A stretch of 64,000 nucleotides of DNA, taken from positions 124,001-188,000 of the forward strand of contig JADJQS010000015.1 of NCBI GenBank assembly GCA_016712635.1, written 5' to 3'. The notes beneath the pieces were generated by a model. The model did no database searches. It had not been told where the DNA came from and worked only from the letters and a program-made list of their open reading frames with translations. Below, piece after piece: positions 45,368 to 54,360 of the stretch; position 1 is the first letter of the stretch, and each line of letters begins with the position of its first letter. This stretch comes from Gammaproteobacteria bacterium. Lineage in GTDB: Bacteria > Pseudomonadota > Gammaproteobacteria > SZUA-140. Position numbers and translations under genes: made by a program.

Positions 45368-48177
45368 TGCACCGGATCCGTCATTCCGTCACCCTCGCCT
45401 GCCTGCTCGCAGCCGGCTGCGCATCGCCGCCGCCGCGTGACAACACCCGCACGATCAAGAGCCTGGAGGAACAGGCTATCGTGGTAGTGCATGAGGCAGC
45501 GCGCAGCGACAAGCAACAGGCGATGGACGCCTACCGTGCCTTCCTGGAGATTGCCGGTGATGACGCACGGCGCATGCAGGCGATGCGGCGCCTCGCTGAT
45601 CTTCAGCTGATGATAAGCGAAGAAGAGGCCCCGGAAGCCGGACGTGCGCGGACCGATGGAAATGGATTCGCCACAGCCGCGGGGCTCTACCGGGAATTCC
45701 TGCGCGAGTACCCTGATTCTCCGGACCGGGACGGGGTGCTTTACCAGATGGCGCGAGCGTATGACAATGCCGGTGAGCCCGAGCGCGCCCTGGAGGCCCT
45801 TGATCGCCTCGTTGTTGAACATCCGGCGTCCCCGCTCTACCTGGAAGCCCAGTTCCGCCGCGGTGAAATACTGTTCGTCGAGAAATCCTACGCCGATGCC
45901 GAACGCGCGTACCGCAACGTGATCACCGCCGGCAGCAAGGCATCGGCGTTTTACGAGCAGGCGCTGTATAAAAGCGGCTGGTCCCTGTTCAAGCTGCGGC
46001 GGCAGGAACCGGCGCTGGATGCTTTCGTGGCGGTGCTGGACGCGAAGCTGGCCTCCGGCAGCCAGTTCGGCGAATACCTGACCCCCGATGCATTGAGTCG
46101 CGCGGATCGGGAGCTGGTGGATGACACCCTGCGCGTCATCAGCCTGACTTTTTCCGAGATGGAGGGTGTGCGCGCTGTCAACGATTACTTCGCCCGGCGC
46201 GGACACAGTCCCTACGAGCATCTGGTCTATAACAGCCTGGGGCAGCTCTACCTCGACAAGGAGCGCTACACAGACGCCGGGCAGACCTTCCACGCCTTCG
46301 TGGAGTACAACCCGAACCATGCCCAGGCGCCGCTGTACCAGATCCGTGTCTACGAGATTTATGAACAGGCCGGTTTTTCCAGTCTGGCTCTTGAGGCGAA
46401 GCAGGATTTCATCAGGCGCTATGGGCCGCGCAGCCCGTTCTGGAACGAGCATGACATCGCGCGCATGCCCGTTGTTGCACAGCATCTCAAGGAGGAGATG
46501 TTCAGCGTTGCACAGCGCTATCACGCCGCGGCGCAGAAGACCCGGCAGCCGGGAGATTATCGCCAGGCGGCGCAGTGGTACCGCGATTACCTGACGTTCT
46601 TCCCCGATGACGCGCGCGCCCCGACGCTCAGTTTCCTGCTTGCTGAGCTATTGTTCGAGCAAGGAGAGTACAGTGAAGCGGTTGAACGTTATGAGCAGAG
46701 CGCCTACGGCTATCCGATGCACGCCAAGTCCCCCGAAGCCGGTTATGCGGCACTGCTGACATACGAGAGACAGATCGCCGCGTTGAACGATGCGGAGGCC
46801 AGGAACGCCTGGCGCCTGCGCTGGGTCGACAGCGCACAGCGCTTCGATGAGCGTTTCCCAACCCACCCGCAGGCCACTTCCGCACTGACCCGTTCCGCGG
46901 AGGAACTGTTCTCCATGGGCGACGCGTCGCGTGCGCTCGCAGTGGCAACGCGCGTTCTGCAACATATTCCCCCGGCAAGCACGGAGCAGCGGCGCACCGC
47001 GTGGACTATCCAGGGCCATGTTCACTTCGACCGCGCCGCGTATCCCGAAGCTGAAAAGGCCTACCTGCAGGCCTTGAACCTGGCATCGCCCGCGGACGCA
47101 CCGGGGCGTTCCAAACTTACCGAGCGCCTCGCGGCCGCGATCTACAAGCAGGGCGAAACGGCCCGCGCGGGCGAGGATCAGGCCGCCGCGGCGCAACATT
47201 TCCTTCGGGTCTCACAGGTTGCCACCGGGGCATCGATCGTCGCCGATGCGCAATACGATGCCGCCGCCGTCATGATCGGCATGCAGGACTGGGATGGCGC
47301 CATCGGCGTGTTGGAGCGCTTCCGGCGCGATTTCCCCGACAGCCGCTGGCAGCCGGAGGTGACGCAGAAACTCGCTGTTGCCTACCTGGAAAGCGGGCGG
47401 CTGGGGCAGGCTGCGGATGAATTCAAGCGCATCGGGCAGGACGCCGGCGATCCGGCCGCTGCCGGCGAGGCCTTATGGCAGTCAGCGGAACTGTATTCCA
47501 AGGTGGGCCGGCACGACCAGGCCGTGCTTGCGTACCAGAGCTACCTGGCCGGGTCACCGCATTCGTTCGAACGGGCAATGGAGGCGAGGCGCCGACTTGC
47601 CGATGCCACGCGTGCGCAGAAGAATACGCCGCGCTACCACTACTGGCTGCGCGAGATCATCGACGCCGATCGGCGCGCGGGCGCCGCGCGTTCCGATTTC
47701 AGCCATACGCTGGCGGCGCGGGCATCGCTCGAACTGGCAGAACCGTTGCGCGACGCCTATCAGCGCATCGCCCTGGCGGCGCCGCTGGAGAAGAGTCTGC
47801 GTGCCAAGAAGGAGGCGATGCAGAAGGCAGTGGACGCCTATGGCATGGCGGGTGATTACGGCATCGCCGAGGTGACAACCTCGGCCACCTTCGAGATCGG
47901 CAGGATCTATCGCGAATTCAGCCGCGCCCTGCTCGACTCCGAGCGCCCCAGGGGACTCTCTGCCGAGGAGCGCGAACAGTACGACATCCTGCTCGAGGAG
48001 CAGGCCTATCCGTTCGAGGAAGAGGCGATCAAGCTGCATGAGGTGAATTACCGCCGCATCAGCGAGGGGGTGTATGACCGCTGGATCAAGGCCAGCCTGG
48101 AGCAGCTTGCCGAGTTGCTGCCGGTGCGTTACGGCAAACATGAAAGACAGGTGGACTTCTTTGAAGCACTCCAATAG
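45367..48177 (+). CDS. Large TPR lipoprotein of the AgmX/TolQR cluster
   Basis: A 936-residue lipoprotein (lipobox LAAGC near residue 19, then ASPPPRDN) composed almost wholly of tetratricopeptide-like helices (AAGLYREFLREYPDSPDRDG, LYQMARAYDNAGEPERALEA, KSYADAERAYRNVITAG and many more). Its length and composition fit the tandem-TPR lipoproteins found between outer-membrane barrels and ExbBD genes in gammaproteobacteria and resemble AglT/PglI-like TPR proteins of Myxococcus. It is probably tethered to the inner leaflet of the outer membrane as a scaffold. The ATG overlaps the upstream stop. Confidence 0.8.
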   Translation: MHRIRHSVTLACLLAAGCASPPPRDNTRTIKSLEEQAIVVVHEAARSDKQQAMDAYRAFLEIAGDDARRMQAMRRLADLQLMISEEEAPEAGRARTDGNGFATAAGLYREFLREYPDSPDRDGVLYQMARAYDNAGEPERALEALDRLVVEHPASPLYLEAQFRRGEILFVEKSYADAERAYRNVITAGSKASAFYEQALYKSGWSLFKLRRQEPALDAFVAVLDAKLASGSQFGEYLTPDALSRADRELVDDTLRVISLTFSEMEGVRAVNDYFARRGHSPYEHLVYNSLGQLYLDKERYTDAGQTFHAFVEYNPNHAQAPLYQIRVYEIYEQAGFSSLALEAKQDFIRRYGPRSPFWNEHDIARMPVVAQHLKEEMFSVAQRYHAAAQKTRQPGDYRQAAQWYRDYLTFFPDDARAPTLSFLLAELLFEQGEYSEAVERYEQSAYGYPMHAKSPEAGYAALLTYERQIAALNDAEARNAWRLRWVDSAQRFDERFPTHPQATSALTRSAEELFSMGDASRALAVATRVLQHIPPASTEQRRTAWTIQGHVHFDRAAYPEAEKAYLQALNLASPADAPGRSKLTERLAAAIYKQGETARAGEDQAAAAQHFLRVSQVATGASIVADAQYDAAAVMIGMQDWDGAIGVLERFRRDFPDSRWQPEVTQKLAVAYLESGRLGQAADEFKRIGQDAGDPAAAGEALWQSAELYSKVGRHDQAVLAYQSYLAGSPHSFERAMEARRRLADATRAQKNTPRYHYWLREIIDADRRAGAARSDFSHTLAARASLELAEPLRDAYQRIALAAPLEKSLRAKKEAMQKAVDAYGMAGDYGIAEVTTSATFEIGRIYREFSRALLDSERPRGLSAEEREQYDILLEEQAYPFEEEAIKLHEVNYRRISEGVYDRWIKASLEQLAELLPVRYGKHERQVDFFEALQ

Positions 48178-48783
48178 CCTACGCGCCCCGTTCATCGCGC
48201 TGGCCTGCCTGCTGCTGGCCGCCTGCGGCGGGATGCCTCCAAGGAGCCGACCGCGCCGCCACCCGGTATCGCCGCGGTGCCGCGCGAGGCGCATGTCCAG
48301 TTCGAGCAGGCGCTGGAGCTGATGCGGGAAAAGCACTACGCCGAAGCAGAGCCAGTGCTGCAGGCGATGACACAAACTTATCCCGATCTCGCCGGACCCA
48401 ACCTGAATCTCGGTATCGTGTATCTGCGCCTTGACCGCACCGCCGAGGCAGAGCCACCTGTGCGCCGAGCGCTGGAAATAAATCCAGAAAATGCAGAGAC
48501 TTATAATATCCTCGGCCTGATTCACCGGGCGGGTGGACGTTTCGCCGAGGCGCGCGCGGACTACGAACAGGCGCTGAAGTTGGACCCGCTTTTTGCCGAT
48601 GTACACCTGAATCTTGCCATCTTGCTTGACCTCTATCTCGGATTGCCGCAGGCCGCACTGCAACACTATGAGCGCTACCAGGAAATCGTCGGCGGGGAGG
48701 ACAAGCAGGTGAAGCTGTGGATTACCGACTTGAAACAGCGCCTGCCGGCTGCCGCACCTGCGGATGAAGGGGGAGGCTCGTGA
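48161..48783 (+). CDS. TPR lipoprotein, apparently frameshifted after the signal peptide
   Basis: From TTG 48161 the frame encodes a clean lipoprotein signal (NSLRAPFIALACLLLAACGG). Beyond about 48228-48233 this frame turns into Arg-rich nonsense, while the frame shifted by minus one reads DASKEPTAPPPGIAAVPREA and then three TPR units (ALELMREKHYAEAEPVLQAM, NLNLGIVYLRLDRTAEAEPP, TYNILGLIHRAGGRFAEARA) to the stop at 48783. A single missing base near GGCGGGATG would explain it. The TTG is preceded by AGGTGG and overlaps the end of the larger TPR gene. Assembly error or true mutation cannot be separated here. Confidence 0.72.
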
Positions 48784-49052
48784 GCGCCGCACGGATGCTG
48801 TTGCTGGCGGGATGCCTGTGGGCCTGCACGGTCGCCGCGCAGGAGGAGGCCCGGATCGCCCTGCCCGGTATCTCGGTGATCGGCGATCAGGAGGTGCCCA
48901 AGGTGCTGTATATCGTGCCGTGGAAGGGCGCGGCGGTACCCGGAGCCATGGCGTCGCCGCTGCCCGTCCCCGGCGAGGCTGCGTTCACGGCGGTGAACCG
49001 TGACGAGTTCCTCCGGCTGCTGCGATATCAAAGATTCGTCAACACCCCGTGA
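48780..49052 (+). CDS. Small secreted protein preceding the TolQ/ExbB gene
   Basis: A 90-residue protein starting at a GTG overlapping the previous stop by four bases. A signal peptide (MSAARMLLLAGCLWACTVAA) leaves a short mature region (ARIALPGISVIGDQEVPKVL, YIVPWKGAAVP) of about 70 residues. I do not know a named family; its fixed place just before the proton-channel genes suggests a periplasmic adaptor. Confidence 0.7.
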   Translation: MSAARMLLLAGCLWACTVAAQEEARIALPGISVIGDQEVPKVLYIVPWKGAAVPGAMASPLPVPGEAAFTAVNRDEFLRLLRYQRFVNTP

Positions 49053-49098
49053 TGCGGGGAGTTGCGGGGTTTATGACTTTCGATGAAGGAGAGTGATC

Positions 49099-49752
49099 AT
49101 GGAGTCAATCAGTACCATCATTTCGTTTTTCCAGGAGGGCGGCCTGTTCATGTATCCGATCGTCCTGGTGCTGGCCGTGGGCATAGCGATTGCGATTGAA
49201 CGCTACATCTATCTCACGGCGATGCGCAGCGCGAATCAGCGCCAGTGGAAGGAATTGATGGACGTGCTCTCGCGCCACGATTTCCAGCGCGCCCTGGGCA
49301 TCAGCCAGAAGTCGAAGGCCGCCATCGGGAAGATCCTGTTGTACGGACTGGAGCGCACGAAGTCGGCGCGCCGGCGCGACGACATTGAGACCGCCATGGA
49401 GGAGGGCTTGATGGAGATCATTCCTCGTCTCGAGAAGCGGACGCACTACCTGGCTATTTTCGCAAATATCGCAACCCTGCTCGGTCTGCTCGGCACCATC
49501 ATCGGTCTGATCCAGGCCTTTACCGCGGTCGGCGCCGCCAATCCGGCCGAGAAGGCCGATATGCTCTCGGCCAGTATTTCGGTTGCGATGAACACCACGG
49601 CATTCGGACTGATGGCGGCCATCCCGCTGTTGCTGATACATACGGTGCTGCAGACCAAGACCACTGAACTGGTCGACAGCCTGGAGATGGCCACGGTCAA
49701 GTTCATCAACATCATCGCTGAATCCACCGCCCCGAAGAGCCCCGCACAATGA
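49099..49752 (+). CDS. MotA/TolQ/ExbB-type proton channel subunit
   Basis: A 217-residue inner-membrane protein with three membrane helices (about 16-35, 115-140 and 155-180). The long cytoplasmic loop contains RRDDIETAMEEGLMEIIPRL. The channel helices read ANIATLLGLLGTIIGLIQAF and SISVAMNTTAFGLMAAIPLL, including the conserved threonines that line the proton path. Such proteins form pentamers around ExbD/TolR dimers and convert proton flow into mechanical work. The ATG 49099 has GGAGAG upstream; a GTG at 49093 is too close to that site. The two ExbD genes follow directly. Confidence 0.92.
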   Translation: MESISTIISFFQEGGLFMYPIVLVLAVGIAIAIERYIYLTAMRSANQRQWKELMDVLSRHDFQRALGISQKSKAAIGKILLYGLERTKSARRRDDIETAMEEGLMEIIPRLEKRTHYLAIFANIATLLGLLGTIIGLIQAFTAVGAANPAEKADMLSASISVAMNTTAFGLMAAIPLLLIHTVLQTKTTELVDSLEMATVKFINIIAESTAPKSPAQ

Positions 49753-50255
49753 TCGGTCACCGCCGTCGCCGGCGGCACGTGCATCCGCCGGAGGAAATGA
49801 ACATCACCGCCTTCATGAATCTGATGGTGATTCTGGTGCCGTTTCTGCTGATCACGGCGGTGTTTTCACGCGTGGCTATACTGGAGCTCGCGCTGCCCTC
49901 GGACGCGGTCGCGGAGCAGACCGCGGAGCAGGAGCTCCAGCTCGAGATCACGGTGCGCGGAGACCGCATCGAGGTGGCTGACTATGGCGGTTCGTCGATC
50001 CTCATCGCCAATACGGCAGCGGGTCACGATCTCAAATCTCTTTCCGCCACGCTCCAGCGCGTGAAGGCGAGGTTTCCGGAACATACCGCTGCGACTCTGC
50101 TGATGGAGCAGGACATCAGTTATGACCTGCTTGTACAGGTGATGGACACCGTGCGAATCGCGCGCGGAGTGGAGGCGGGATCAGTGGTCAAGACGGAACT
50201 CTTTCCCGACATCTCCATCGGGGACGCGCCCGGGGAAGCCGGCAACGGCGCTTAG
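49749..50255 (+). CDS. ExbD/TolR-family subunit 1, with Asn at the usual Asp position
   Basis: A 168-residue protein with a basic N-terminus, one membrane helix (about 18-40) and a periplasmic ExbD-like domain. In the helix, MNITAFMNLMVILVPFLL aligns with the E. coli ExbD stretch NVTPFIDVMLVLLIIF, and the residue at the proton-carrying Asp25 position is Asn24 here. This copy is therefore predicted not to translocate protons by itself. The start overlaps the TolQ stop (ATGA). It probably forms a heterodimer with the next ExbD, whose Asp is intact. Confidence 0.88.
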   Translation: MIGHRRRRRHVHPPEEMNITAFMNLMVILVPFLLITAVFSRVAILELALPSDAVAEQTAEQELQLEITVRGDRIEVADYGGSSILIANTAAGHDLKSLSATLQRVKARFPEHTAATLLMEQDISYDLLVQVMDTVRIARGVEAGSVVKTELFPDISIGDAPGEAGNGA

Positions 50256-50267
50256 GAGGAACGCGGA

Positions 50268-50771
50268 ATGAAGATGTCGCGGCGCGCGTTGCGCATGGAG
50301 CGCAGCCACAAGAGACACAAGGCTGTGGTGGCCCTGAACCTGGTTTCGCTGATGGATATCTTCACGATCCTGGTTTTTTTTCTGCTGGTTAATTCCTCCG
50401 AGGTCGAGGTCCTGCCGAACGCGAAGACCATCCAGCTGCCGGAATCCATCGCCGAGGAAAGGCCGCGCGAAAATGTCATCGTAATGGTCACCGAACGCGA
50501 AATCCTGGTGCGCGGCGAAAAGGTCGCCGACGTCGGTGACGTGCTGGCGGACCCCGACTCCGGGATTCCTGCACTGCAGCAATCGCTGGAGGAGCTGGCC
50601 GCGCGCCGACTGCGCTCGGATCAGGATGAAGCCGGCCCCGAAGTCACCATCATGGGCGAAAAGACAATTCCCTACCGGTTGTTGAAGAAGGTGATGCTCG
50701 CCTGTACGCAGGCCAAGTACGGGCAGGTCTCCTTCGCCGTGGTGCAGAAGGTCGAAACAGACGGTACATGA
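50268..50771 (+). CDS. ExbD/TolR-family subunit 2 (Asp present)
   Basis: A 167-residue inner-membrane protein with one helix (about 20-42) that contains the essential proton-binding Asp30 (LNLVSLMDIFTILVFFLLV) followed by a periplasmic domain (VIVMVTEREILVRGEKVADV, TIMGEKTIPYRLLKKVML) typical of ExbD/TolR. It lies 12 bases after the first ExbD, with ribosome site GAGGAACG. The pairing of one canonical and one Asn-substituted ExbD with a single TolQ is notable. Confidence 0.92.
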   Translation: MKMSRRALRMERSHKRHKAVVALNLVSLMDIFTILVFFLLVNSSEVEVLPNAKTIQLPESIAEERPRENVIVMVTEREILVRGEKVADVGDVLADPDSGIPALQQSLEELAARRLRSDQDEAGPEVTIMGEKTIPYRLLKKVMLACTQAKYGQVSFAVVQKVETDGT

Positions 50772-50772
50772 C

Positions 50773-51744
50773 ATGACCACGATGGCGTTCTATCACAGCG
50801 CGGTGCTGCCTTGGACAGTATCACCACAGGAGGAAGGCCGTTTCCGCCGCATACTGCTGCTGGTGCTCGGGGCGGTGCTGCTGGCCAGCGCGATCATCCC
50901 TCTGGTGCCTGTCCCGGCGCCGTCAGAACTGGCAGCGGTCGAAGTACCGCCACGTTTCGCGAAGCTGATCATGCAGGAGCGGCCAAAACCGCCGCCCCCG
51001 CCGCCGGTGGTCGAAAAGGCCGAACCCAAGCCTGAACCCGAGAAGCCGGCAGAGAAACCCCCTGAGCCGGAGGCGCCAAAACCCGCGCCGCGCGAGGAAA
51101 AGGTTGAAGCACCGACTCCGCCGCCTCAGCCGAGCGCACGCGAAAAGGCGGCGCGCAGCGGCCTGCTCGCCCTGCGCGACGAACTGGCGGACCTGCGCAC
51201 CAACACAGTGGTCGAGACGCTGGAAAAGCAGCCCTTGCGCAAGGCGGCGGCGGAATCCGCCGGCGTCGATGCCACGCGTTCAATCATCACCTCTCAGGTC
51301 GCCACCGGCAGCGGCGGCATCAACACGAGCCGATTGAGCCGGGACACCGGCGGGACGCAGCTCGCCGGGCGCGAGACGACGCGGGTGACCGCGCCAGTCG
51401 AGGCGGAAGTCCAGGCGCGGAGCACATCGGGTACGGGGAAATCGGGGCCCTTGCCGTCGCGTTCCAGCGAGGAGATCCAGATGGTCTTCGATCGCAACAA
51501 GGGTACGCTGAATGCGATTTACAATCGTGCCCTGCGTCAGAATCCGGCACTGGCAGGAAAGGTGGTGCTGAAGTTGACTATCGCGCCCTCCGGTTTGGTC
51601 ACGCAGTGTGAGCTGGTATCGAGCGAGCTGGGTGATCCCGAACTGGAGCGCAAGCTGGTCGCCCGCGTGCAGCTTTTCGAGTTTGGCCAGAAGAGCGCGG
51701 TGGCAACCACCATCACCTATCCGATCGACTTTTTCCCGGGCTAG
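50773..51744 (+). CDS. AgmX/PglI-type TonB-like energy transducer
   Basis: A 323-residue protein: cytoplasmic N-terminus, one membrane helix (about 26-46, ILLLVLGAVLLASAIIPLVP), a long Pro/Glu/Lys-rich periplasm-spanning linker (about 65-125), a Ser/Thr-rich middle and a C-terminal domain (about 235-323). The last reads FDRNKGTLNAIYNRALRQNP, VVLKLTIAPSGLVTQCELVS and ELGDPELERKLVARVQLFEF, the AgmX/PglI C-terminal signature known from Myxococcus gliding proteins. It would pass energy from the TolQ/ExbD motor to outer-membrane or TPR partners. It closes the operon; the next gene is convergent. Confidence 0.88.
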   Translation: MTTMAFYHSAVLPWTVSPQEEGRFRRILLLVLGAVLLASAIIPLVPVPAPSELAAVEVPPRFAKLIMQERPKPPPPPPVVEKAEPKPEPEKPAEKPPEPEAPKPAPREEKVEAPTPPPQPSAREKAARSGLLALRDELADLRTNTVVETLEKQPLRKAAAESAGVDATRSIITSQVATGSGGINTSRLSRDTGGTQLAGRETTRVTAPVEAEVQARSTSGTGKSGPLPSRSSEEIQMVFDRNKGTLNAIYNRALRQNPALAGKVVLKLTIAPSGLVTQCELVSSELGDPELERKLVARVQLFEFGQKSAVATTITYPIDFFPG

Positions 51745-51781
51745 CGTGCAGTGTCGTTGCCGGCGACTGAACGCGCCGCGC

Positions 51782-52639
51782 TCAGCTTTTCAGCGGCTGT
51801 GTATCGTGTGCGTCGAATACGAGGTGGCTCGGCAGGGTGATGTCGACGGCGATGGGCAGGTGATCGGATACGGTATGGGGGAGCACCTGCGCCTCATTGA
51901 TCTTGATGCCGGAAGTTGCCAGGATATGATCGATGTTGCGATGCGGGCGCCAGCTCGGGAAGGTCAGCAATTCATCAACAGGTTTGCACAGGTCGGTATG
52001 TGCGTGCAGTAGAGCCATCTCATCGCTCTGCGCCCGGCAGTTGAAGTCACCCATGACCATCACATGATCGTATCGGTTAACCAGATGGGTTATGTACGCG
52101 ATCTGGCGCAGCCGCGCGCGCTTGCTCAGCGCAAGGTGCACCAGGAGCAGGACCAAGGGTACTTCTCCGGCGCGCCCGTAATGAACCTCAAGCAGGCCGC
52201 GTCCGGGGATGAAGCCGGGGAGCCTGTGTTCGAAGACGCCGAGCGGTTTTCGCCGGCTCAGCAGGCCGTTGCTGTGTTGCGCAAACTTGCCGAAGTTGCG
52301 GTTGGTCTGTGAGTACCAGTGGGGGAAAGATCCGCGGCGCGCCAGAAACTCGATCTGGTTGATGTACAGGCTGCGGAAGCTTCCGGCGTCTGCCTCCTGC
52401 AGAGCCACGATGTCGTAGCCGTGCACGACCTGGGCGATGCGCTCGAGGTTGCTGAGGCTTTCCGCGTGCGGCAGCACGTGTTTCCAGCTGTGGGTCAGGT
52501 AGTGGTGGAAGCGCCGTGATGCGATGCCGACCTGTATGTTATAGGTGATGAGACGGAGCCGGAGGTCGCCGGCGGTGGCGTCGGGCGCTCGCAGGGGGCG
52601 CGCGGCTCCGGCGGATTGGAGGTAGTTCAGCTCGATCAT
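51782..52639 (-). CDS. Endonuclease/exonuclease/phosphatase (EEP) family protein
   Basis: A 285-residue EEP-superfamily hydrolase. The motifs are LITYNIQVG (metal-binding Asn), VALQEADAGS (Glu), MGDFNCRAQSD (catalytic Asp/Asn), NIDHILAT and TVSDHLPIAVDI (catalytic Asp-His). Substrates in this family range from DNA to phospholipids; no signal peptide is seen, so a cytoplasmic role is likely. The ATG 52639 overlaps the stop of the upstream acetolactate-synthase-like gene. A close EEP gene near dsbA and engB is also seen in pseudomonads. Confidence 0.88.
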   Translation of the reverse strand: MIELNYLQSAGAARPLRAPDATAGDLRLRLITYNIQVGIASRRFHHYLTHSWKHVLPHAESLSNLERIAQVVHGYDIVALQEADAGSFRSLYINQIEFLARRGSFPHWYSQTNRNFGKFAQHSNGLLSRRKPLGVFEHRLPGFIPGRGLLEVHYGRAGEVPLVLLLVHLALSKRARLRQIAYITHLVNRYDHVMVMGDFNCRAQSDEMALLHAHTDLCKPVDELLTFPSWRPHRNIDHILATSGIKINEAQVLPHTVSDHLPIAVDITLPSHLVFDAHDTQPLKS

Positions 52640-54267
52640 ATCGGGCACACCATCTCTCCCAGCTTGGCCGTGAGTTTGAGATTCTCGCTGTAGTCTACCG
52701 GGCAATCGATGATGCTGACAGTGTTATCGGCCAGGGCGCGGCGGAGTATAGGGAGCAAATCTGCGGCATTTTCAACGCGGTAGCCTCGCGCACCGAATGC
52801 CTCCGCGTACTTGACGAAGTCCGGATTGGTGAAGCGGACGTTGCTGCAGCGGCCATAGGCCTGAAGCTGCTTCCATTCTATCAGCCCATAGCCGTTATCG
52901 TTCCAGATCAGGATTACGAACGGAACCTTGATCCGCATTGCGGTCTCGATTTCCTGCGAGTTCATCATGAACCCGGCGTCTCCGGTGACGGCTACCACCG
53001 CTCGCTCGGGAAAGGCGAGCTTTGCTGCGACGGCTCCGGGGACGGCGATACCCATGCTGGCGAAGCCGTTGGAAATGATGCAGGTATTGGGATACTCACA
53101 GCGGAACATGCGCGCCATCCACAGCTTGTGCGCGCCGACGTCGCAGATCACGATGTCCTCAAGGCCGAGCGCGGTGCGCAGGTCCCAGATGATCTTCTGC
53201 GGTTTGAGCGGCACGCTGTGATCGTCCCGGTGCAGGTTCATCTCCTCGATCAGGGCCTGGCGCAGCGGACGCATGCGATGACCCTGATGCGGACGCGCCG
53301 CCTCAGCCAGGCGCAGCAGGCTGTGCTTGAGGTCGCCGACGACGCCGGTCTCGACGCAGTAACTCGCGTCAATTTCCGCCGGGGAGGAGTCGACGTGAAT
53401 GAGTTTGCGGTCGCGCGTGCGATGCCACAGATAGGGATGGTATTCGACCAGGTCGTAACCGACGCAGATGATGACGTCGGCATGGTCGAAGCCGCAGTTG
53501 ATGTAATCCTTGGCCTGCAGGCCGACCGTGCCCAGCGCCATCGGGTGGCGGAAGGGTATCACGCCTTTCGCCATAAACGTGTTGGCGACCGGTATGTTGA
53601 GCCGTTCAGCGAAGGTCTCGAGTTCGCGCCAGGCGCGCGCGCGGATGATGCCGTTACCGGCCAGGATCATGGGCGAGTGCGCTGCCGAGATCAGTTCGGC
53701 CGCGCGCAATATGCTGGCGGCGGCCGGCTCCGGCATGGTCGGATGGCGCACCGGCAGGGGCGCGGCGTCGACTTCCATCGTGGCGACGTTCTCCGGAAAC
53801 TCGATGAAGGCGGCGCCGGTCTTTTCGAGCTGCGCCTGCTTGAAGGCCTTGCGTATCACCTCGGGAATGATGTTCGGCGTGAGCAGGCGCGAAGAGTATT
53901 TCGTGATGTGCTGGAAGATCAGCTCCAGGTCCAGCACCTGATGTGACTCCTTGTGCAGGCGGTTGGTGCTCGCCTGACCGGAGATCGCGACCAGTGGCGC
54001 ATGATCCATGTTGGCGTCGGCGACCGCTGTGATCAGGTTGGTTGCGCCGGGGCCGAGCGTCGAGAGACAGACGCCCGCGCGCCCGGTGAGACGCCCATAG
54101 ACGTCGGCCATGAATGCCGCGCCTTGCTCGTGGCGTGTGGTAACGAAGCGGATCGAGGAGTCGCGCAGGGCATCCATCAATTCGAGGTTTTCCTCGCCGG
54201 GTATCCCGAAGATGTAGCCGACTCCCTCGTTTTCCAGGCATTTGACCAGGAGTTCCGCGGCTTTCAT
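52636..54267 (-). CDS. Acetolactate synthase-like ThDP-dependent enzyme (AlsS type)
   Basis: A 543-residue thiamin-diphosphate enzyme. The N-terminal Pyr domain carries the catalytic Glu47 (TTRHEQGAAFMADVYGRLTG) and the flavin/oxidase-like core. The C-terminal PP domain has the ThDP/Mg motif VTGDAGFMMNSQEIETAMRI followed by NDNGYG. It resembles AlsS or other unlinked large subunits; no small regulatory ilvH subunit is adjacent, so it is not clearly for branched-chain amino-acid synthesis. The start 54267 begins the conserved MKAAELLVKCLENEGV. It is transcribed with the EEP gene, from which it is separated by an ATGA overlap. Confidence 0.85.
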   Translation of the reverse strand: MKAAELLVKCLENEGVGYIFGIPGEENLELMDALRDSSIRFVTTRHEQGAAFMADVYGRLTGRAGVCLSTLGPGATNLITAVADANMDHAPLVAISGQASTNRLHKESHQVLDLELIFQHITKYSSRLLTPNIIPEVIRKAFKQAQLEKTGAAFIEFPENVATMEVDAAPLPVRHPTMPEPAAASILRAAELISAAHSPMILAGNGIIRARAWRELETFAERLNIPVANTFMAKGVIPFRHPMALGTVGLQAKDYINCGFDHADVIICVGYDLVEYHPYLWHRTRDRKLIHVDSSPAEIDASYCVETGVVGDLKHSLLRLAEAARPHQGHRMRPLRQALIEEMNLHRDDHSVPLKPQKIIWDLRTALGLEDIVICDVGAHKLWMARMFRCEYPNTCIISNGFASMGIAVPGAVAAKLAFPERAVVAVTGDAGFMMNSQEIETAMRIKVPFVILIWNDNGYGLIEWKQLQAYGRCSNVRFTNPDFVKYAEAFGARGYRVENAADLLPILRRALADNTVSIIDCPVDYSENLKLTAKLGEMVCPI

Positions 54268-54360
54268 CGCTGTGCTGCGCGCCCGCCCGGCCACCGCCCC
54301 CGGTGTTTCCCGCGATTATCTGCTGTCGTCACTGAAGTCGCCAGGTCATGGATGTGCCTG

